Assembly: GCF_000690055.1 (NCBI RefSeq)
Contig: NZ_JJNZ01000067.1
Span: 1 to 57,222, forward strand
Source of the DNA: Pseudoalteromonas fuliginea
GTDB lineage: Bacteria; Pseudomonadota; Gammaproteobacteria; Enterobacterales; Alteromonadaceae
DNA: 57,222 nucleotides
Direction: 5' to 3'
The notes beneath the pieces are model-generated. The model did no database searches and was not told the DNA's origin. It saw only the letters and a list, made by a program, of their open reading frames with translations. Positions 51,689 through 57,222 of the stretch are shown in pieces (within the stretch, counting starts at the first letter, position 1; each line of letters opens with the position of its first letter). Position numbers and translations under genes: made by a program.

Positions 51689-52618
51689 GTGGTCACCTCA
51701 TCTCCTTTTAAAGCATCTTTTTTAGGTCCTCGATACTGGCTAACGTGGATTGGCGTTTTATTCTTATATTTACTCTCTTGGTTGCCACAAAAACTACAAT
51801 TAGCCATGGGTAAACAGCTGGGGCGTTTAGTTTATAAATTCATGAAACGCCGTCGCCATATTGCACAAGTAAACATTAAACTATGCTTTCCTGATATGAG
51901 CGAAGCAGATCAAAAAGACCTAGTACTCAAAAATATGGAAAATACAGGAATTGCGATGGTCGAGACCGGTATGGCTTGGTGGTGGCCGCAATGGCGTGCT
52001 CAAAAAGCATTAGGGTCTTTTAAAGGGCTTGAACACTTTGAGCGGGTGCAAGCTTCTGGCAAAGGCGTATTATTACTTATTCCTCATGTTTTACATCTTG
52101 AAATGGCTAGTCGCATAATGGGATTAGCGTGCCAAGGAGTTGGGTTTTATCGTCCTCATAACAACCCATTGATGGAATACTTTACAACCAATGGACGCCT
52201 CCGCTCTAACGAATATTTAATTGGTCGTAAGGACGTAAAAGGTCTATTAAAAGCATTAAAAAATAAAAAAGTTTGTTATTACTTGCCTGATCAAGATTAC
52301 GGTCGTAACCGTTGTGAGTTTGTTCCTTTTTACGCAGTACCCGATACAGCAACCACAACAGGCACACTGATGTTTGCTGGTAGTAAAAACTGCGAGACAA
52401 TGAGCTTAATCACGCGTCGTGACGACAGTGGTAAGTATCACTTAGAAATATTACCTGAGCTTGAAAATTTCCCAAGTGGTGACGATAAAGCGGATGTAAT
52501 ACGTGTAAATCAACGTATGGAGCGTTCAATTAACGCGGCGCCTGAGCAATATATGTGGCTCCATCGCCGTTTTAAAACGAGACCAGACAAAAATACCCCT
52601 TCTTTTTATAAGAAGTAG
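51689..52618 (+). CDS. lpxL: Lipid A late acyltransferase (LpxL/HtrB family)
   Basis: Adds a secondary acyl chain to Kdo2-lipid IVA at the inner membrane. 309 residues. An N-terminal membrane anchor (about 15-35) is followed by RRRHIAQVNIKLCFPDM, the HX4E catalytic motif in PHVLHLEMA, GFYRPHNNPLMEYF, YYLPDQDYG and PEQYMWLHRRFKTRP, all LpxL-family features. The start codon is GTG. It could be the LpxP or LpxM paralogue; the sequence alone does not fix the chain added. It is followed 39 bases later by a TcpQ-type gene. Confidence 0.9.
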   Translation: MVTSSPFKASFLGPRYWLTWIGVLFLYLLSWLPQKLQLAMGKQLGRLVYKFMKRRRHIAQVNIKLCFPDMSEADQKDLVLKNMENTGIAMVETGMAWWWPQWRAQKALGSFKGLEHFERVQASGKGVLLLIPHVLHLEMASRIMGLACQGVGFYRPHNNPLMEYFTTNGRLRSNEYLIGRKDVKGLLKALKNKKVCYYLPDQDYGRNRCEFVPFYAVPDTATTTGTLMFAGSKNCETMSLITRRDDSGKYHLEILPELENFPSGDDKADVIRVNQRMERSINAAPEQYMWLHRRFKTRPDKNTPSFYKK

Positions 52619-52657
52619 CAGTGGAATAACACTAAATACAAAAAGTGAGTAGAGATT

Positions 52658-53230
52658 ATGTGGTTTTGGGTTAAACATTTATCATTTGCTGCAGTATTAA
52701 TTATACTGGCTATCTATTTTTTATTCAGTGATGGGCCAACATTTGATATTAGAGATTCTAAAAATGCGGCAGCTGAAGGGCTATCTCGCTTTTATTCATC
52801 CATCCGTAATCAAGTTCAAAGCAATAAAGAGCGAGATCAATTTGTACTCCAACTCAAAAAGCCAGATCAGACTCTTGATCGCGTGTTAGCGGAGCGAGGC
52901 CGAACGGTTGATCCTATGCCAACTAGCTGGACGGGCGGAATTGAGCCCAGACGTTTTGAAAGTGGAACAACGTTAAAAAAAGCACTTTCTCAATATGCTG
53001 ATAATGAGGGTCTTGCGCTTTATTGGTATTTAAGTAAAGACTACGTAGTAAAAGATCATTTTAGGGTCGACAGTAATTTCACCTCTGCATTATATCAAGT
53101 AGGCAGAGCTATTAATGATGACTTTGAATATGAGGTCTACACTTATTTTTGCCACAAGCAACGTGCCGCAATAATTACTGAAAAACCGTCTGAATTTGTA
53201 CGTGCTAACTGCTTAAAATTAAACATTTAA
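52658..53230 (+). CDS. TcpQ/PilL-type domain protein, membrane-anchored
   Basis: 190 residues. One N-terminal TM segment (about 6-25), then a periplasmic domain whose second half (TTLKKALSQYADNEGLALYWYLSKDYVVKDHFRV, FTSALYQVGRAINDDFE) resembles the TcpQ/PilL C-terminal domain, a secretin-associated STN-like fold. The match is from memory of the pattern, and no pilus or secretin gene is near. It probably shares the lpxL transcript. The function is open: an envelope protein or part of a dispersed secretion or pilus system. Confidence 0.6.
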   Translation: MWFWVKHLSFAAVLIILAIYFLFSDGPTFDIRDSKNAAAEGLSRFYSSIRNQVQSNKERDQFVLQLKKPDQTLDRVLAERGRTVDPMPTSWTGGIEPRRFESGTTLKKALSQYADNEGLALYWYLSKDYVVKDHFRVDSNFTSALYQVGRAINDDFEYEVYTYFCHKQRAAIITEKPSEFVRANCLKLNI

Positions 53231-53241
53231 CCACTTAAAAT

Positions 53242-53269
53242 AAAAACCCAAGCTTTAGCTTGGGTTTTT
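53242..53269. terminator. Bidirectional terminator between TcpQ-type gene and glnE
   Basis: aaaaacccaagct/agcttgggttttt, a 13-bp perfect stem with a two-base loop between converging genes. Confidence 0.92.
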
Positions 53270-53273
53270 AAAT

Positions 53274-56072
53274 TTAACTTAACGCAAAAATGCTATTCCA
53301 AATATGTGTTACATGAGTAATATCATTCTGGAATGCTTCTCGTGATACTAATTTACCTTGCTGATCTAAGCTCAGTACATGGTAGCAAGAACGATAATCA
53401 ATATACGCTTTGACCAACTGTTGCTTTTGCTCTTCAGTAATACAACCAATTTTAGCAGCCTCAGTTAAAATTCTTACGTTGTCAGAATAAACTATTAGCT
53501 TTTCAAATTTATAGGCATATTTGAGCACTATATATTGCGTAATAAATTCAATATCAGCCATACCACCAATATCTTGCTTTAAGTCAAATTGATCAGTATT
53601 TCCTTTTGCTAGATGATCACGCATTTTTTCACGCATTTTTATAACATCATCTTTTAGTGTTGTAGCATCGCGTTGTTGACTCAGTATATTTTTTCTAATT
53701 TCTAGAAAGCGTTCAACTAGCTCATCTTGACCTAAAATTAAGCGAGCACGAACAAGTGCTTGATGTTCCCACGTCCATGCTTGAGTTTGCTGATAATGAT
53801 TAAAGCTTTCAAGGTTGATCGCTAGCAACCCTGATGCACCTTCAGGTCGTAAGCGTGTATCAAGCTCATATAAAATCCCCGATGCGGTACGTGTATTAAA
53901 TAAATGCATTAGGCGTTGTGCGAGTTTTAGATAAAACTGCCTTGAATCAATTGGCTTATCGCCATCAGTTTGACTAGAACCGTCGTGGTTATGTACAAAA
54001 ACTAAATCAAGATCTGAATCGTAACCCACTTCAAATCCCCCTGTTTTACCGTAAGCAATTACGGCAAACCCTTTATTTTCATCGTCAGTGCCCGGCGGCA
54101 TGCCAAAACGCTTAACCGTATTATGCCATGCAATATTAACAGCTTGATCAACAATCGCTTCGGCCAGTGCTGTTAAGTGATCGCTTACTTTCATAACATC
54201 AATTACTCCAGTAGCATCAGCTGCTGCGATACGTAATTGATGTGTTTGTTTGAACTGCCTTAGAGATTCCATTTGTAGTTCTAAATCATCATGTTCAATG
54301 CGTAAGAAATATTGCCTTATTTCATATTTATAAGCAGTTAAAGGTGTCGGCTTATACAAAACTGCAGGATCAATAAGCTCGTCAAGTAAGATAGGATAGC
54401 GAGATATATGTTCTCCTATCCATTTGCTATGGCAACACAATAGTACCAGCTGCTTTAATGTTCCTGGGTTTTCGTATAATAATTCCAAGTACGCAGTACG
54501 CGAAATAATTTTATTTAGTATTTGGCAAACCATAGAAAATGCTGCACCACTGGCGTTAAAATTATTTAACTGTTTTAGTAAAGCTGGCATTAATTTATCG
54601 AGAATATCGCGCCCCCGATTACCTATTTTTGCCTTTGATATACGTTGTTTAAAATCTTTTAATGGTAATTGCCAATCATCTTTTGGCTCATTTAAAAAAC
54701 TAATATCACCATGATCCCATGCACTCACAAATGCCCCTTCACTTGTATCTAAAGGCTCAGTTTCTTCACCAATCACCTGTGTAAATTCGTTATGTATTTG
54801 CTGCATGACGTGATCTATTTCAACCAATGTTGCGCCAAAATCATCCTGTTCTAATAAAGTATTTAGGCGTTGCTGGTTTAACTCATCATCCGGCAATGTT
54901 TGTGTTTGCTGATCGTCGAATATTTGCAAGTACTGTTCAACTTTACGTAAATAAAGATAATTATTCTCAAGACCTTGCGCTTCAAGCTCATTAATAACTT
55001 GGTTAACCGTTAACTCCTTTAACGCTTTAAGTAATGATTGCGTTTGTAAGTTAGCTTCTCGTCCACCTCTTACCATTTGCAACGCTTGAACAATAAACTC
55101 AACCTCTCGAATACCACCACCACCTAGTTTGATATTATTAGTTAAACCTTTTCGCCGCACTTCTTGGGCAATCATTAACTTCATTTTTCGTAGTGATTCA
55201 ATCACTGAGAAATCAATATAGCGACGATATACAAATGGCTTTAAAAGCTGATTAAATTCATCCCAATACTGATTAGGTGTACCAATTAAACGCCCTTTTA
55301 ACATGGCATAACGTTCCCAATCTCGTCCTTGCTCTTGGTAATAGTCTTCAATTGCGTTAAAGCTCATAACAAGTGGGCCACTTTCACCAAACGGGCGAAG
55401 TCGCATGTCAACCCTAAATACTTGCCCGTCACCGGTCGTTTGATTTAGCGCTGCAATTAGCTTTTGTGCCACCTTTGTATAAAATATTTGCGCCTCTAAG
55501 TTTCGACGTCCACCTTGTGTTTTAACACTGCGGGGATAAGCAAAAATAAGATCTATGTCTGATGAGTAATTAAGTTCTTGCCCCCCTAGCTTACCCATAC
55601 CAAGTACCATTAATGGCATTGCTCGGTTACCCTCATCTAAAGGTTCGCCATTAATTTTAGCAACGTGCGTATGCGCCCATTGATTCGCACTTTCTATCAA
55701 TATATCAGCAAGCTGACTAATGTATTTTATGCTATCAGCAATTGGGGGATTACAGCATAGATCTAAAAATGCGACCTTAAGCCAGTACTTCTCTCGAAAC
55801 TGACGAAGTATCTTATGGCATTCATTTTCATCTATCTCAGCTAAATTTCTATTTTCAAAAGGAGAGTTAATAATTCGGCTTTGTATTTCGTCTTTGCATG
55901 TTAGCCACTCTTTTAAGTCTGGCTGGGATCTTAAACTACGCCACGCAAAGTCACTTAATCCGAGTAACTTTACAATAACGGGCTCTTTATTTTGCTCTGG
56001 GTACAACTGCTCAAAGCGCATTAAGCCAAGTTTTTGTAATTGAATAGGAAGTTGCTTTACGTTACTCATCAA
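53274..56072 (-). CDS. glnE: Bifunctional glutamine synthetase adenylyltransferase/deadenylase
   Basis: Adenylylates and de-adenylylates GlnA in response to PII and glutamine. 932 residues (E. coli 946). Two nucleotidyltransferase domains carry the GxG..G..EL.Y.SD.D signature: GMGKLGGQELNYSSDIDL at 158-175 (deadenylase half) and YGKTGGFEVGYDSDLDLVF in the second half (adenylylase). LRPFGESGPLV and LRPEGASGLL follow each. The start could be either of the two adjacent ATG codons. Divergent from the DUF350 gene. Confidence 0.96.
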   Translation of the reverse strand: MMSNVKQLPIQLQKLGLMRFEQLYPEQNKEPVIVKLLGLSDFAWRSLRSQPDLKEWLTCKDEIQSRIINSPFENRNLAEIDENECHKILRQFREKYWLKVAFLDLCCNPPIADSIKYISQLADILIESANQWAHTHVAKINGEPLDEGNRAMPLMVLGMGKLGGQELNYSSDIDLIFAYPRSVKTQGGRRNLEAQIFYTKVAQKLIAALNQTTGDGQVFRVDMRLRPFGESGPLVMSFNAIEDYYQEQGRDWERYAMLKGRLIGTPNQYWDEFNQLLKPFVYRRYIDFSVIESLRKMKLMIAQEVRRKGLTNNIKLGGGGIREVEFIVQALQMVRGGREANLQTQSLLKALKELTVNQVINELEAQGLENNYLYLRKVEQYLQIFDDQQTQTLPDDELNQQRLNTLLEQDDFGATLVEIDHVMQQIHNEFTQVIGEETEPLDTSEGAFVSAWDHGDISFLNEPKDDWQLPLKDFKQRISKAKIGNRGRDILDKLMPALLKQLNNFNASGAAFSMVCQILNKIISRTAYLELLYENPGTLKQLVLLCCHSKWIGEHISRYPILLDELIDPAVLYKPTPLTAYKYEIRQYFLRIEHDDLELQMESLRQFKQTHQLRIAAADATGVIDVMKVSDHLTALAEAIVDQAVNIAWHNTVKRFGMPPGTDDENKGFAVIAYGKTGGFEVGYDSDLDLVFVHNHDGSSQTDGDKPIDSRQFYLKLAQRLMHLFNTRTASGILYELDTRLRPEGASGLLAINLESFNHYQQTQAWTWEHQALVRARLILGQDELVERFLEIRKNILSQQRDATTLKDDVIKMREKMRDHLAKGNTDQFDLKQDIGGMADIEFITQYIVLKYAYKFEKLIVYSDNVRILTEAAKIGCITEEQKQQLVKAYIDYRSCYHVLSLDQQGKLVSREAFQNDITHVTHIWNSIFALS

Positions 56073-56147
56073 TACTCTCTTTTATATCATCAGTAACCGT
56101 ACTAGAATGATTAAAACCTAGAAAGGTTAACTCTACTTAGGAATACC

Positions 56148-57041
56148 ATGTCTTATTTGTCATTATCTAACACTAGTTTTGTTGCGATTGCTATTAGTTT
56201 TGCGGTTATTTGCATAACTATATTTTGCCTACGAGTCGTAACTCAAATTAAAGCAAAACAAGCGCTTAAAGATGAACTTGCGCAGCACGATAACTTTGCA
56301 ATGGGGATTAGTTTTGCCTCTGAAATATCAGTTGTTATTGCAACTATGGCTTTTTTGTTTGATGAAATTAGCGTAAGTACTGCGCAATCCAACCCTTTAA
56401 AAGTGATTGTACTAATTATTCTACTGTTTATTTTTATCAAAGCGGGACACTTAATTCATCGAAAATGGATTCTCCATCGTTTTAATGAAGAAGCCGCTAT
56501 ATTAAAACAAAACGTATGTGCTGCATTAGTCGATTCAGGTATGTTAATCGCTAACTGCATTATGACTTTAGGGCTTTATACATGGACCCATACACAAGGT
56601 CTAAGTAACTTGCTAATTGCTTTTGTTAGTTTTTTTGTCCTGCAAGGTATGTTCGCTTTTGATAGTAAAATCCGCGAGTACCGCTTTGCAAAAGCGAATC
56701 AAGGAGCTTCATTACAGAGCAACTTTAATTTAGAGAACACCTCGATAGGGATACGCTATGCTGGTAAGTCGATTGGTTTAGCACTCGCTGTGTATGCTGG
56801 TTTATCCAGTGCTGAATTTCAAAATGGTAAAATGGTAGAAAATTTATTCACTCTCGTCATGCACTGCGGTGTAATGTGGATATTACTGTATGCGCTTACT
56901 TTTGTAATAAAAGTTATATCCTTACCTAATATTGATACAGCGCTTGAGGTTGATCATCAAGATAACATAGGGATTGCTTGTATTGAATTTGCTGTTTTTT
57001 GTGCTATTGGCTACTTGCTAATTAGCATGTTTTCTATTTAG
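56148..57041 (+). CDS. Double DUF350 membrane protein
   Basis: 297 residues with about eight TM segments in two homologous halves of four. The first half begins TSFVAIAISFAVICITIFCLRVV; the second begins after IGIRYAGKSIGLALAVYAG. Each half follows the DUF350 (YjfL-type) four-helix pattern, with small residues in helix 2 (NFAMGISFASEI and IRYAGKSIGLAL). The function is unknown. DUF350 proteins are often near spermidine-synthase-like genes, none of which is in view. Divergent from glnE with 75 bases between. Confidence 0.8.
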   Translation: MSYLSLSNTSFVAIAISFAVICITIFCLRVVTQIKAKQALKDELAQHDNFAMGISFASEISVVIATMAFLFDEISVSTAQSNPLKVIVLIILLFIFIKAGHLIHRKWILHRFNEEAAILKQNVCAALVDSGMLIANCIMTLGLYTWTHTQGLSNLLIAFVSFFVLQGMFAFDSKIREYRFAKANQGASLQSNFNLENTSIGIRYAGKSIGLALAVYAGLSSAEFQNGKMVENLFTLVMHCGVMWILLYALTFVIKVISLPNIDTALEVDHQDNIGIACIEFAVFCAIGYLLISMFSI

Positions 57042-57048
57042 CCTCCCT

Positions 57049-57088
57049 TTGACTGAAAAGGTTGGCCAGCGTACTAGATTGCTATGAT
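57049..57088 (+). promoter_or_regulatory. Candidate promoter for the unit at the right edge
   Basis: TTGACT (57049-57054) lies 17 bases before TACTAG, and a better -10, TATGAT (57083-57088), lies 15 bases after TTGGCC (57062-57067). Either would start transcription toward the 12-codon ORF and hairpin at 57154-57212. Confidence 0.4.
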
Positions 57089-57153
57089 ATTAAAATTTAT
57101 TTAGCGCTTGGAAAAATAAGGTGAATTTACACATCAATAGTCAGGGCAAGAGC

Positions 57154-57192
57154 ATGAAAAAAGTCTATGCGTTCAGTACCTTTTCAAGGTAG
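57154..57192 (+). CDS. 12-codon ORF overlapping a terminator hairpin, possible leader peptide
   Basis: ATG at 57154 with AGGG seven bases upstream opens MKKVYAFSTFSR and a TAG stop. The whole ORF lies inside the left arm and loop of the hairpin at about 57158-57212. Short ORFs with a good SD overlapping a terminator are the layout of attenuation leaders. The peptide holds two Phe and one Tyr, a weak hint of aromatic control. The downstream gene lies outside the window, so this remains a hypothesis. Confidence 0.35.
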   Translation: MKKVYAFSTFSR

Positions 57193-57212
57193 GCTGTACT
57201 GCGCATAGCTTT
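57158..57212 (+). terminator. Long hairpin with T run at the right edge (terminator or attenuator)
   Basis: aaaaaag-ctatgcg on the left pairs with cgcatagctttttt on the right, with an upper stem cagtacc/aaggta-type interrupted by bulges, followed by six T. It lies about 115 bases past the DUF350 stop, with a candidate promoter between, so it is not necessarily that gene's terminator. Confidence 0.6.
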
Positions 57213-57222
57213 TTTCTGTTTT

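Noticed and set aside
57158..57212. Hairpin as an integron attC site
   Set aside because: No conserved RYYYAAC/GTTRRRY core sites, no cassette ORF and no integrase are seen. A T run follows, as in terminators.

Overview
The window reads as an ordinary chromosomal stretch of a marine gammaproteobacterium of the genus Pseudoalteromonas (Alteromonadales). I base this on three things: a secreted 669-residue alpha-amylase that matches, residue for residue at every catalytic and chloride site I could place, the cold-adapted amylase described from P. haloplanktis; AT-rich, low-GC codon use throughout; and gene neighbourhoods typical of Alteromonadales/Vibrionales. No phage, plasmid, CRISPR array, toxin cluster or complete insertion sequence is visible. 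The accessory signal is confined to short non-coding repeats and a few single genes.

Layout. 1-1044: three REP-like repeats, then a minus-strand tRNA operon (one tRNA-Ser, four identical tRNA-Arg) behind a strong promoter with a stringent-type discriminator. 1131-8604: lysS, prfB (with its programmed +1 frameshift), recJ, dsbC and xerD on the minus strand with fldB divergent, the same order as in E. coli. 8644-13401: a DUF2147 protein, the alpha-amylase, and the divergent trmN6/srmB pair. 13674-18442: a BON protein, a lipoprotein, an MscS channel, divergent yaaA/tal and a DUF3545 protein. 18530-24589: a cobalamin block, btuD-btuC-cobQ-btuR-btuF-ung, led by a cobalamin riboswitch. Two MITE-like elements occupy the leader between the aptamer and btuD. 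24592-28416: a porin, divergent hdfR-like/maoP, and a REC-REC-GGDEF protein. 28422-34579: rarD, yigI-like thioesterase, recQ, a small DUF3630-type protein, an Omp85-type outer membrane protein and a short MscS-like protein. 34669-37113: a three-gene RimB-like protease / RimK ligase / AstE-like M14 hydrolase cluster. 37405-38376: zntB. 38453-41020: a secreted PL18/PL7-type alginate lyase with 1.3 kb of gene-free, repeat-rich upstream DNA. 41074-51580: plsC-rraB, topoisomerase IV (parE and parC with a PQQ-type sugar dehydrogenase between them), then nudF-yqiB-cpdA-yqiA and divergent tolC. 51689-57222: lpxL, a TcpQ-type protein, glnE, a double-DUF350 membrane protein and, at the very edge, a hairpin overlapped by a 12-codon ORF.

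How the genes work together. Most are housekeeping (translation, recombination and repair, topology, envelope). The cobalamin block combines ABC import (BtuFCD), corrinoid adenosylation (BtuR) and cobyric acid amidation (CobQ) under one B12 switch, with the repair gene ung translationally coupled at its end. The amylase and the alginate lyase are extracellular polysaccharide degraders that fit a life on algal or detrital matter. The Rim cluster would add glutamates to a ribosomal or other protein and plausibly trim them. The points most worth a second look are the repeat-invaded riboswitch leader, the Rim/M14 cluster, the palindromic operator candidates upstream of the alginate lyase, and the leader-peptide/hairpin at the right edge.
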